Shown piece after piece: positions 33,182 through 42,130 of a DNA stretch of 64,000 bases (its first letter is position 1; the number at the start of each line of letters is the position of its first letter). The stretch lies in NCBI GenBank assembly GCA_035534855.1, contig DATLRD010000027.1, positions 1 through 64,000 of the forward strand, in the 5' to 3' direction. Both the position numbers and the translations under genes were made by a program. The notes under the pieces were generated by a model. It saw only the letters and a list, made by a program, of their open reading frames with translations, did no database searches and was not told where the DNA came from. This DNA is from DATARH01 sp035534855. Lineage in GTDB: Bacteria; Pseudomonadota; Alphaproteobacteria; ATCC43930; CGMCC-115725.

Positions 33182-33564
33182 ATCTTCTGCAAGAGATCAA
33201 TGCCGAGCAGGTGGCGAAGTTCGCCGCCGAGCGTCCCGTGCCGCCATTCCAGCCAGGCGATACCGTGCGCGTCAGCGTCAAGGTGGTCGATGGCGAGCGC
33301 GAGCGCATTCAGGCGTTTGAGGGCGTCTGCATCGCCCGCAAGAATGCCGGGATCAACTCCAATTTCACGCTGCGCAAGATCTCGTACGGCGAAGGCGTCG
33401 AGCGCATCTTTCCGCTCTATTCGCCGCGCATCACCGCGATCGAGGTGATGCGCCGCGGCGCGGTGCGGCGCGCCAAGCTCTATTACCTGCGCGGCCGCAC
33501 CGGCAAGGCCGCGCGCATCGCCGAGCGCGACCGCGGCCGCCGCGAGCCCACCGCCGAAACCTGA
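33178..33564 (+). CDS. rplS: 50S ribosomal protein L19
   Basis: 128 residues. L19 sits at the 30S-50S interface. The typical PPFQPGDTVRVSVKV near 22-36, EGVCIARKNAGINSNFTLRKIS near 53-72 and SPRITAIEVMRRGAVRRAKLYYLR near 85-108 blocks are all present. The start overlaps the trmD stop (ATGA). It closes the ffh-rpsP-rimM-trmD-rplS run; leuC follows after 23 bp, so the leucine genes may share its transcript. Confidence 0.98.
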   Translation: MNLLQEINAEQVAKFAAERPVPPFQPGDTVRVSVKVVDGERERIQAFEGVCIARKNAGINSNFTLRKISYGEGVERIFPLYSPRITAIEVMRRGAVRRAKLYYLRGRTGKAARIAERDRGRREPTAET

Positions 33565-33587
33565 GCCTGATCTCCGGGAGAAATGCC

Positions 33588-35003
33588 ATGGCGCAACCGC
33601 GCACGCTATTCGACAAGATCTGGGATGCCCATGTCATCGCACCGCAGGGCGAGGGCACCTACCTGATCTATATCGATCTTCATCTGATACATGAAGTTAC
33701 GACCCCGCAAGCCTTTGAAGGGCTTAAGCTTGCCGGCCGCAAGGTGCATCGTCCTGACGCGACGATGGCGGTCGCCGACCACAATATCCCGACCACCGGC
33801 CGCAGCGCCGGCGTCGCCGGCATCGCCGACCCGGATTCAAAGCTGCAGGTCGATACGCTCGAGCGCAACGTTAAGGAATTCGGCGTCCCCTATTTCCCGA
33901 TCAGTAGTATCGACCAGGGGATCGTCCACGTCATCGGACCCGAGCAGGGACTAAGCCAACCCGGTATGACAATCGTGTGCGGCGACAGCCACACCGCGAC
34001 ACACGGCGCGATGGGCGCGCTCGCCTTCGGCATCGGCACCTCCGAGGTCGAGCACGTGCTGGCGACGCAGACGCTGATCCAGGCTCCGGCCAAGAACATG
34101 CTGATCAACATCAACGGCGCACTTGGCACCGGGGTCAGCCCAAAGGATGTGATCCTCGCGATCATCGCCAAGATCGGCACCGCCGGCGGCACCGGGCACG
34201 TCTTCGAATACGCCGGCAGCACCTTCCGCGACATGTCCATGGAAGGGCGCATGACCGTGTGCAACATGTCGATCGAGGCCGGAGCACGCGCCGGCCTCGT
34301 CGCGCCCGACGATAAGACCTTTGCCTACCTGATGGGCCGGCCCTACGCGCCGAAGGGCGCGGGGTGGGAGCAGGCGTTGGCCTACTGGAAGACCCTGCCC
34401 TCAGACCCCGGCGCCCCATACGACAAAGAGGCGCATCTCGACGCCGCCGACATCGCGCCTCATGTCACCTGGGGCACAAACCCCGAGCAGGCGGTGCCGA
34501 TCACCGGTCGGGTGCCAGACCCGGCGCAGGTCGACGACCCGCTGAAGCGCGCCTTCATGGACCGGGCGCTGCAATACATGCAGCTCAAGCCAAACATGCG
34601 GTTACAGGACGTGCCGGTGCAGCGCGTCTTTATCGGCTCATGCACCAACAGCCGCATCGAGGATTTGCGCGCCGCCGCGGCGATCGCCAAGGGCCGCAAG
34701 GTCGCTGATGGTGTCGTGGCGCTGGTGGTGCCCGGCTCGGGCCACGTCAAGCACCAGGCCGAGGAAGAGGGTCTCGACCGCGTCTTTCTCGAAGCCGGGT
34801 TCGAATGGCGCGAGGCCGGCTGCTCGATGTGCATGTCGATGAACAACGACAAGGCGATGAACGGCGAGCGGGTCGCCACCACCTCGAACCGCAATTTCGA
34901 GGGCCGCCAGGGCAAGAATGCCAAATCGCACCTGATGGGCCCGGCGATGGCCGCCGCCGCCGCGGTGACCGGCTGCCTAACCGACGTGCGCGATTTGGGC
35001 TGA
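33588..35003 (+). CDS. leuC: 3-isopropylmalate dehydratase large subunit
   Basis: 471 residues. With LeuD it isomerises 2-isopropylmalate to 3-isopropylmalate in leucine synthesis. The [4Fe-4S] ligands are Cys in GSCTNSRIEDLR near 347 and the pair in GCSMCMSMN near 410. DHNIPTT near 65 and GDSHTATHGAMGALAFGIG near 129 are substrate-binding blocks. ATG 33588 has a GGGAGA element upstream. LeuD follows after 12 bp. Confidence 0.98.
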   Translation: MAQPRTLFDKIWDAHVIAPQGEGTYLIYIDLHLIHEVTTPQAFEGLKLAGRKVHRPDATMAVADHNIPTTGRSAGVAGIADPDSKLQVDTLERNVKEFGVPYFPISSIDQGIVHVIGPEQGLSQPGMTIVCGDSHTATHGAMGALAFGIGTSEVEHVLATQTLIQAPAKNMLININGALGTGVSPKDVILAIIAKIGTAGGTGHVFEYAGSTFRDMSMEGRMTVCNMSIEAGARAGLVAPDDKTFAYLMGRPYAPKGAGWEQALAYWKTLPSDPGAPYDKEAHLDAADIAPHVTWGTNPEQAVPITGRVPDPAQVDDPLKRAFMDRALQYMQLKPNMRLQDVPVQRVFIGSCTNSRIEDLRAAAAIAKGRKVADGVVALVVPGSGHVKHQAEEEGLDRVFLEAGFEWREAGCSMCMSMNNDKAMNGERVATTSNRNFEGRQGKNAKSHLMGPAMAAAAAVTGCLTDVRDLG

Positions 35004-35015
35004 GAGGAAGCCGCG

Positions 35016-35645
35016 ATGGAAAAATTCACCACCCTTACCGGCGTCGCTGCGCCGCTACCGATCGTCAATCTCGATACCGACAAGATTTTTCCGGCGATCT
35101 ATCTGAAGACGATCAAGCGTACGGGGCTGTCGCAGTGGCTGTTTGAGGAAATCCGGCTCAACCCCGACGGGTCGGAAAACCCCGATTTCGTCCTCAACCA
35201 AGCCCCGTACCGCCACGCCCAGATCCTGATCGGCGCAGACAATTTCGGCTGCGGATCGAGCCGCGAGCACGCCCCGTGGGCGCTCCTCGATTTCGGCATC
35301 CGTTGCGTCATCGCGCCGAGCTTTGCCGACATCTTCTATAATAATTGCTTTAAGAACGGCATCCTACCCGTTGTGTTGCCTAAGGCAATTTGCGACGAGC
35401 TGATGGAGGATGCCAAGAAGGGCGCCAACGCGGTGATGACGATCGATTTGGAGAGCCAGACGGTCTCACGACCCGACGGCGAAAAGGTGCATTTCGAGAT
35501 CGATCCGTTCCGCAAGCACTGCCTCCTCAACGGGCTCGACGACATCGGGCTGACCGAGCAGAAAGACACCGAAATCGCCGGCTACGAGGAGAAGACGCGG
35601 CATGCTCGCCCGTGGCAGTTCGGTCTGACGCAGAAGACCGCCTAG
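35016..35645 (+). CDS. leuD: 3-isopropylmalate dehydratase small subunit
   Basis: 209 residues, the swivel domain partner of LeuC. The NLDTDKIFPAIYLK segment near 20, FGCGSSREHAPWALLDFGIRC near 75-95 and FADIFYNNCFKNGILP near 103 are the family signatures. It follows leuC by 12 bp. A 147-bp gap with a palindromic repeat separates it from leuB. Confidence 0.98.
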   Translation: MEKFTTLTGVAAPLPIVNLDTDKIFPAIYLKTIKRTGLSQWLFEEIRLNPDGSENPDFVLNQAPYRHAQILIGADNFGCGSSREHAPWALLDFGIRCVIAPSFADIFYNNCFKNGILPVVLPKAICDELMEDAKKGANAVMTIDLESQTVSRPDGEKVHFEIDPFRKHCLLNGLDDIGLTEQKDTEIAGYEEKTRHARPWQFGLTQKTA

Positions 35646-35682
35646 GGATCCCGATCGACCTGCGTTTTGCCTACTTCTCGAC

Positions 35683-35766
35683 GTCATTCCCGGCCTTGTG
35701 CCAGGCATCCACGGAAGCGCCACCACCCGTATTGGCGTGGATCGCCGGGACGAGCCCGGCCATGAC
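35683..35766. repeat. Palindromic repeat between leuD and leuB (R2)
   Basis: 84-bp element with arms of about 31 bases: GTCATTCCCGGCCTTGTGCC... at 35683-35713 and its imperfect complement ending GGCCATGAC at 35766, joined by a GCCACC...TTGGCG centre. This is the kind of GTCAT(T/G)CCCGG...ATCCACG palindrome dispersed in alphaproteobacterial genomes. It occupies most of the intergenic space, so a strong stem could form in the leu transcript. Confidence 0.7.
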
Positions 35767-35792
35767 GCGCGTTCCCAGGGAGCTAGACCCAA

Positions 35793-36911
35793 ATGCCACA
35801 ATCACACTCCAACCGCAAAGTCCTCGTGCTGCCGGGCGACGGCATCGGCCCCGAGATCATGGGCGAGGTGATGCGGGTCATCGAGTTTTTCGACAAGCGC
35901 CGCATCGCGAGCTTTGAGGTCAGCGAGGGGCTGGTCGGCGGTGCCGCCTACGACGCCTCGGGCGTGCCCCTGACGGACGAGACGCTGGCCCGAGCGCACA
36001 CGGCGGACGCCGTGCTGTTCGGCTCGGTCGGCGGCCCGAAATGGGAGAAGCTGCCGTTTCACCTCCAGCCCGAGCGCGGCCTCTTGCGCCTGCGCAAGGA
36101 GATGGACCTGTTCGCCAACCTGCGCCCGGCGGTGGTGTTCGAAGCACTCGCCGAAGCCTCCAGCCTGAAACAGGAGCTGGTCTCGGGCCTAGACCTGTTG
36201 ATCGTGCGCGAGCTGACCGGCGGCATCTATTTCGGCGAGCCGCGCGGCGTCGAGACATTGCCGGACGGCACCAGGCGCGGCATCAACACCGAGGTCTATA
36301 CCGAGGCCGAGATCGAACGGGTGGTGCGCGCCGCGTTCGAACTGGCGCGCAAGCGGCAAAAGCGGCTCACTGAGGTCGACAAGGCCAACGTCATGGAATC
36401 CGGCGTGCTGTGGCGCGAAATCGCCCAGCGCGTGCACGCCGCCGATTTCTCGGATGTCGAACTGTCATTCATGTACGCCGACAACTGCGCGATGCAGCTG
36501 GTGCGCGCGCCCAAGCAGTTCGATGTGATCGTCACCAGCAACCTGTTCGGCGACCTGCTGTCGGATTGCGCGGCGATGCTGACCGGCTCGCTCGGCATGC
36601 TGCCCTCGGCCTCGCTCGGCGCCGCCGACGCGACCGGCCGGCGCAAGGCACTGTACGAGCCAGTGCACGGCAGCGCGCCGGACATTGCCGGCAAGGGGAT
36701 CGCCAACCCGCTTGCATGCATCCTCTCGTTCGCGATGATGCTGCGCTACTCGTTCGACCTCGGCGAGGAAGCCGACCTGGTCGAGAATGCGGTGCGGCAG
36801 GCGCTGGCGGCCGGGGCCCGCACCGCGGATATCTGCCGCGCCGATCTCAAGGCGATGACCACGCGTGAGATGGGTGACGTGGTGCTGCGCGCAATCGAAA
36901 AGGCGGCGTAA
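35793..36911 (+). CDS. leuB: 3-isopropylmalate dehydrogenase
   Basis: 372 residues. Oxidatively decarboxylates 3-isopropylmalate with NAD+. Family signatures are LVLPGDGIGPEIMGEV near 11, VRELTGGIYFGEPRG near 138 and NLFGDLLSDCAAMLTGSLGMLPSASLG near 247, with the NAD-site HGSAPDIAGKGIANP near 291. ATG 35793 is supported by AGGGAG about 11 bases upstream. Last leucine gene here; a convergent minus-strand gene follows 14 bp on. Confidence 0.98.
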   Translation: MPQSHSNRKVLVLPGDGIGPEIMGEVMRVIEFFDKRRIASFEVSEGLVGGAAYDASGVPLTDETLARAHTADAVLFGSVGGPKWEKLPFHLQPERGLLRLRKEMDLFANLRPAVVFEALAEASSLKQELVSGLDLLIVRELTGGIYFGEPRGVETLPDGTRRGINTEVYTEAEIERVVRAAFELARKRQKRLTEVDKANVMESGVLWREIAQRVHAADFSDVELSFMYADNCAMQLVRAPKQFDVIVTSNLFGDLLSDCAAMLTGSLGMLPSASLGAADATGRRKALYEPVHGSAPDIAGKGIANPLACILSFAMMLRYSFDLGEEADLVENAVRQALAAGARTADICRADLKAMTTREMGDVVLRAIEKAA

Positions 36912-36924
36912 CCGGCCGGGCTCG

Positions 36925-37632
36925 TCAGGCCGCCTTTGCCGCCCGCCCGCGCTCGAGCGCAGCGACGATCATGTCGCTGTCCATCACATCGCCGAAGATG
37001 TTGTAGAACGCGGTCAGTGCAGCGTTGTGCTCGCGCTCGGTCATAGCGGCGTTGCCGTCGCTCACCATGATGGTCTTGAAGTTGGTCATCATCGCATCGC
37101 GCGCCGAGCTTTCACAGCACACGTTGGTGACGGTGCCGGTAATCAGCACGGTGTCAAAGCCGCGGCCCCGCAGCCGATCTGGCAAGTCCGACGTACCGGG
37201 GACGAAGCCGCTGAAGCGCGATTTCTCGACGATCTCGTCCTGCGGCCTGACATCCAGTTCGGGCCACAGCTGGTGACCAGGCGCGCCGGGCGTCAATGCC
37301 TCGATGCGCCTCTGACGCCAGGCCGGGCTCGACATCTCGTAAGAGATCGACCACTCGCGCAGCGAGCGATCGTTGTGCGTCGTCTTGATCCAGAAGACGC
37401 CGCCGCCCGCTTCTCGCACGGCACCAGCGAGCCGGTTTAGCGCCGGCACGATATCGCGCGCCGCCGGGCACACTGCGTGTCCGACCGCCTCGTCCATGAA
37501 GGCGCGCTGCATGTCGATCACGACGAGCGCGGTCTTCGTCGGGTCGAGCTCGGCAAAGGGATGCTCGCTGCCCCGCCGGTCGATAACGCGACGGACGACA
37601 TCCTCTGGAATTGTGGCGCCGTTAACTTTCAT
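36925..37632 (-). CDS. Cysteine hydrolase of the isochorismatase family
   Basis: 235 residues. The Asp-Lys-Cys triad of the family is visible: Asp40 in VVIDMQRAF, Lys137 in VEKSRFSGF and Cys172 in TVTNVCCES. Relatives hydrolyse small amides or carbamates (RutB, biuret and maleamate amidases) rather than isochorismate. It lies 9 bp downstream of a maleylacetate-reductase-like gene in a minus-strand cluster, so an amide intermediate of an aromatic or N-heterocycle pathway is a reasonable guess. The ATG at 37632 has a GGAGGG element close by. Substrate not determined. Confidence 0.88.
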   Translation of the reverse strand: MKVNGATIPEDVVRRVIDRRGSEHPFAELDPTKTALVVIDMQRAFMDEAVGHAVCPAARDIVPALNRLAGAVREAGGGVFWIKTTHNDRSLREWSISYEMSSPAWRQRRIEALTPGAPGHQLWPELDVRPQDEIVEKSRFSGFVPGTSDLPDRLRGRGFDTVLITGTVTNVCCESSARDAMMTNFKTIMVSDGNAAMTEREHNAALTAFYNIFGDVMDSDMIVAALERGRAAKAA

Positions 37633-37641
37633 CGCCCCCTC

Positions 37642-38811
37642 CTACCAAGCGGCGTCGAGCAGTTGGCGGACGACCGGCGGCCCGTCGATCTTGCGCGGGT
37701 TGGTGTGGATCCAGCGGTCGTGCATCGACAGCTCGGCGATGCGGTCGAGCTGGTCCGGAGTGACTCCGACATCGCGCAGCCGCATCGGCAGGCCGAGCGC
37801 GCCGATCAGCTCGGCGACGACATCCGCCGCCGGCTCGCCGGGCCGGCCCAGCGCCTCGCTGACCCGCGCCTGGCGCACGGCGTTGACTGGGTGGTTGAAG
37901 CGCAGCACGTGCGGCAGCATCACGCACGACGTGTAGCCATGCGGCACATTGGCGGTGCCCCCAAGAACATGACCAATGCCATGACTAGCCCCTTTCGGCA
38001 CGCCGGTCTGCGAGCCGACCATCGACAGCCAGGCGCCGAGCTGGCATTCGAGCCGCGCGTCGAGGTCGAGCGCGTCCGCACTGACCCCGCACAGCCCGTG
38101 ACCCAGCAGTTTCAACGCGTGAAACGACGCGCCCTCCGAGATCGGCTGGCAGAAATCCGAGCAGATGTCCTCGACCGCGTGGTCGACGGCGCGAATGCCG
38201 GTCGACAGAAACAGCCATTCCGGCGTGTGGATGCTGGCGCGCGGGTCAAGGATCACGGATTTCGGCGTCATCAGCGGGTGGCCGAAGCTCTCCTTGACGT
38301 GCCGCACCGTATCGGTGCACCCGGCCGAGCCGCTGTATTCGCCGGCCGACAGCGTGGTCGGGATGCACACAGTGCGCACCGACGGCGGTTTTGGCTGGGC
38401 ACGGGCGGTCGTGCCGTCGGCGGCGACGCGGTTGCGCATCGCGTCGAGCTGATCGGGCTCGCCAATGTCGTTGGCGAGGCATAACGCCACCATCTTCGCC
38501 GCGTCGGTGACCGAGCCGCCGCCCAGCGTCACCAGCAGATCGGCCCCGGCTTCGCGCGCCGCGTTGGCCGCCGCGACGACGTCGACGCGCGGCGTGTGCG
38601 AGCCGATTTTGGCGCAAACTCCGGCAAGGTTGTTGCCGAGCGCGGCACGAACCTGCGCGACCGTGTCGGTATCGCGCGCCAGCGTACCGCTCGCCAGCAG
38701 AAACACCGCATGCACGCCGCTGCGCTCGACCTCCTCCTTCAACGCCTCGGCAAACGGCCGGCCGTAGACGACGCTTTCCATTTCAGGGAAGCGGTAGGTG
38801 CCGGTCTGCAT
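37642..38811 (-). CDS. Iron-containing alcohol dehydrogenase (maleylacetate reductase-like)
   Basis: 389 residues from ATG 38811 (MQTGTYRFPEMESVVYG). The nucleotide-binding glycine motif is LGGGSVTDAAK near 94. The C-terminal metal-site block SHGIGHVLGGTANVPHGYTSCVMLPHVLRFN near 250-280 is close to maleylacetate reductases, which lack the usual bound iron. The reading frame continues upstream for 34 codons through a dispersed repeat, which explains an apparent WIPAFAGMT extension; the shorter start is preferred. It precedes the cysteine hydrolase. Confidence 0.88.
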   Translation of the reverse strand: MQTGTYRFPEMESVVYGRPFAEALKEEVERSGVHAVFLLASGTLARDTDTVAQVRAALGNNLAGVCAKIGSHTPRVDVVAAANAAREAGADLLVTLGGGSVTDAAKMVALCLANDIGEPDQLDAMRNRVAADGTTARAQPKPPSVRTVCIPTTLSAGEYSGSAGCTDTVRHVKESFGHPLMTPKSVILDPRASIHTPEWLFLSTGIRAVDHAVEDICSDFCQPISEGASFHALKLLGHGLCGVSADALDLDARLECQLGAWLSMVGSQTGVPKGASHGIGHVLGGTANVPHGYTSCVMLPHVLRFNHPVNAVRQARVSEALGRPGEPAADVVAELIGALGLPMRLRDVGVTPDQLDRIAELSMHDRWIHTNPRKIDGPPVVRQLLDAAW

Positions 38812-38832
38812 GGCCTGTCCCCTCATCTTGCT

Positions 38833-38895
38833 TGTCATCCCTGCGAAAGCCGGGATCCATCGATGTACCGCTGGTACGGCTAACCTGTGGATCCC
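38833..38895. repeat. Degenerate palindromic repeat upstream of the alcohol dehydrogenase (R3)
   Basis: GTCATCCCTGCGAAAGCCGG at 38833 followed by GATCCA, and a matching TGGATCCCAA near 38888 in reverse, form an imperfect palindrome around a GTACCGCTGGTAC centre. In reverse it encodes the familiar WIPAFAGMT string seen wherever this repeat crosses genes. The right arm is weak. Confidence 0.5.
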
Positions 38896-38926
38896 AACCC
38901 TGCGCCCGAACAACGCTCTCGCGGAC

Positions 38927-38966
38927 TCAAGGCGGAAAGCCCTCCCCGCGCGGAAGCGGAGAGGGT
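38927..38966. repeat. Short GC hairpin repeat upstream of R3
   Basis: CCCTCCCCGCGCGGAAGCGG followed by AGAGGG at about 38940-38965 forms a stem of about ten pairs. It resembles the CCCTCTCC/GGAGAGGG palindromes dispersed in many alphaproteobacteria. It lies between the VOC gene and the alcohol dehydrogenase start and could act as a processing or termination hairpin. Confidence 0.4.
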
Positions 38967-38990
38967 GCGCATTACGGACTAATTGTTCGA

Positions 38991-39974
38991 CTAAGATTGA
39001 CCGGCTTCCGCGACCATCCGGGCAAAGCGGCGCTTGGCAATTGTCGGGGCCTTGGGCGCCGCCAGCGGGTTCGGAACGCGATTGCCCGGGCCGAGGGACT
39101 GGGTCAGGGTCGGGTTCCAGGCGTCGCCGCCCAGCGAATAGGTGCGGTTCGACTGCGCCGGGTTGCGGTTGACCAACGGCCGCAGGTAGAGCGGGTGCGT
39201 CATGCTGCGCACCTCGTGCTCGATCGTGAACAGCACCTTACCGGTGTCGAGGTCGACGATATCCTCGAAGCGATACTGGCAGCGGTCGCTTTCCTCGGTG
39301 ATCAGGTCGAGCTTGGCGAGCTTGTCGTGCGGCGTGCCGAAATCGTCGACATAGACTTGGAGGTGGTGGCCGTCGAATTCCGGCAGCGTCTTGCTCGTCT
39401 CCTTGAAGCGCAGCTCCTGCCTCAACCCGACCGAGACGATAGCGGTCTTGCCGCTGCCATTGCCCTCGACCTTGGCCTTGGCGCCGATAATCTCTTCATA
39501 GAAGCGGGCGATGCCCTTGGCGGTGCCGGTCGGCACGTCGAATTCGACGTAGGGGATGCCGAGGTTAATCGCGCCAAAACGGTCGATGTCGGGGGCGTGC
39601 AGGTGGAACCGGTTGCCCCACGGGCAGAACGCCTCGACATAATCATTCATCGGCTTAAAGGCGAATTTGGTGCCCTTGAGCCTCGCCTTGACCGCTTCGA
39701 GCCGATCGAGCAGCGCCTCGCGGTCGGGCGTGACGATGCCGATCGTGCCGCGCAGCACCAAGGCGTCGCCGGTCGGCATGTGGAACTGGCTGGTGCGCCC
39801 GACATTGACCCACATGTTGTTGGTGCCGGGAAACAAATACGGGTCGCGGGTCAGCCCCAACCCCATCAGGTAGAATTCGCTGGCGAGCCCCTGGTCCGGG
39901 ATCTCGAGGTTGACGTGTTCCAGCCCAGTGATGTTGCCGAGGTTCTCGGCGCTGCGATCGAATGGATTATCCAT
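38991..39974 (-). CDS. VOC-family protein (possible ring-cleaving dioxygenase or glyoxalase fold)
   Basis: 327 residues from ATG 39974 (MDNPFDRSAENLG), with a GGGAGGGA ribosome-binding site. At least two vicinal-oxygen-chelate modules are visible: LEHVNLEIPDQGLASEFY near 20, and IPYVEFDVPTGTAKGIARFYEEIIG near 140, with HHLQVYVDDFGTPHDKL near 205. Scattered His and Glu are placed as in metal-binding VOC proteins. Extradiol dioxygenases, glyoxalases and fosfomycin-type enzymes share the fold, so the reaction is open. Its neighbours suggest catabolism of an aromatic ring. The C-terminal 60 residues are unusual. Confidence 0.75.
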   Translation of the reverse strand: MDNPFDRSAENLGNITGLEHVNLEIPDQGLASEFYLMGLGLTRDPYLFPGTNNMWVNVGRTSQFHMPTGDALVLRGTIGIVTPDREALLDRLEAVKARLKGTKFAFKPMNDYVEAFCPWGNRFHLHAPDIDRFGAINLGIPYVEFDVPTGTAKGIARFYEEIIGAKAKVEGNGSGKTAIVSVGLRQELRFKETSKTLPEFDGHHLQVYVDDFGTPHDKLAKLDLITEESDRCQYRFEDIVDLDTGKVLFTIEHEVRSMTHPLYLRPLVNRNPAQSNRTYSLGGDAWNPTLTQSLGPGNRVPNPLAAPKAPTIAKRRFARMVAEAGQS

Positions 39975-40046
39975 CTGTCCCTCCCGAAATTTCCGGCGTT
40001 CCCGCGCGCTCGCCATCAGTTGAGGCGCCGGCCGCATTCCCCGTCA

Positions 40047-40459
40047 TCAGAACAGCTTTTCAAACCGTTCGTCTACCGGCACGCGGTAGCCGTCGGCGAG
40101 GCGGTTGGTCTCGTTCGCCATACCGACGATCGCCACCAATTCGCCGAACATCGCCGGGGTCACGCCGAGCCGCCACGCCATGAGAGGCCATGCAATAGCC
40201 GCAGCCATTGGTGATGCTGACCGCATGATAGATGAGCTCCTTGATAGACCAGCTCCTTGACCGCGGGGTCGAGCGCCCCCGGCGCCATGACCTCTTTCAG
40301 GCTTTCCCAGGTACGGCGCAGCATTGCCGAGTGGTTGGCCAGGGCGTTCCAGAAACTGTTGATGCAGTCGATCTAGCGGGTCGTCATGATGTCCTCATAG
40401 ACGGGCCGCACCTCGGCGCTCGCCTCGGCGTACTCGACCAGCGGCACCGCTTCCATCAT
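40047..40459 (-). pseudogene. Decayed carboxymuconolactone decarboxylase/AhpD-like gene
   Basis: Three lesions are visible. The start is good (ATG 40459, MEAVPLVEYAEASAEVRPVY), but an in-frame TAG occurs at 40373-40375. Past it, the sequence FWNALANHSAMLRRTWESLK continues the family. At 40227-40258 a 16-base unit is tandemly repeated (AAGGAGCTCATCTATC and AAGGAGCTGGTCTATC), breaking the frame. The redox motif NGCGYCMASH can be read just after it in another frame, and a further shift restores the ending MANETNRLADGYRVP. The gene is therefore dead, unless the sequence is in error at three places. Confidence 0.85.
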
Positions 40460-40776
40460 CGCCTCCCAATCCCGGCGCGGCGCAATTCGGCGCCGATGCG
40501 GCCGGCGAGAAACAGTCCGAGCATGCGGAAATCGCTGTAGAGCGACCATGCCGGGTGGCTGAACGTCTCCGGACGGTTCTGCTCGAAGACGGCATGGCCG
40601 ATCCAGGCCAAGCCGTAGCCCAGCAGCGGCGCCGCGGCGAGCCAGCGCCAATCTCCGGTCCCGCCCGCCAGCGCCAGCGCCGCGAGCGCCCCCAGCGTGC
40701 CAAGATAGTGCAGCGCCCGGGTGCGCGGGTCGGCGTGCCCACTTAGATAGCGGGGCCAGAAATCAGCATAATTCAT
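40456..40776 (-). CDS. Mpo1-like (DUF962) membrane protein
   Basis: 106 residues with two to three hydrophobic helices. The family start is present: NYADFWPRYLSGHADPRTRALHYLGT, with the HADPRTRALHYLGT signature, and a later GHAVFEQNRPETF near 62-74. The eukaryotic homologue Mpo1 is an Fe(II)-dependent dioxygenase of 2-hydroxy fatty acids; bacterial copies are uncharacterised. The stop overlaps the start of the decayed AhpD-like gene, so the two were once translated together. Divergent from asd, 125 bp between starts. Confidence 0.85.
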   Translation of the reverse strand: MNYADFWPRYLSGHADPRTRALHYLGTLGALAALALAGGTGDWRWLAAAPLLGYGLAWIGHAVFEQNRPETFSHPAWSLYSDFRMLGLFLAGRIGAELRRAGIGRR

Positions 40777-40901
40777 CGCGGCAAACCGAAGGAAACGCCG
40801 ACCCGCCGCTTGTCAAGGGCGGGCCGGCATCGTAAGTCATGGGCGCATAGCGTTCCAACCGCATTCGCACGCGTCTTTCAACTCGCCAGGGGCGTTTCGC
40901 A

Positions 40902-41972
<1,071 letters not shown>

Positions 41973-41987
41973 GGGCTGAGCAGGCAA

Positions 41988-42078
41988 TGTCATTGCGCGG
42001 CTCCGCCGGGCGACGAGGCAATCCCCTTAAGAGCGAGACCTGCTGGTACGAGATTGCTTAGCCTCGCCCGCAATGACA
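41988..42078. repeat. Palindromic repeat between asd and yejE (R4)
   Basis: 91-bp element starting TGTCATTGCGCGG at 41988, with GAGGCAATCC ending its left arm, and ending CGCAATGACA at 42078, with AGATTGCTTAGCCTCGCC in its right arm. It is of the GTCATTGCG...GCAATC type dispersed in alphaproteobacteria. It occupies most of the gap between asd and yejE. Confidence 0.7.
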
Positions 42079-42130
42079 CCGCGATGGCGGCCGGCGCCGC
42101 CCTGAGCATCGCGGCCGACCGGCACGTGCG

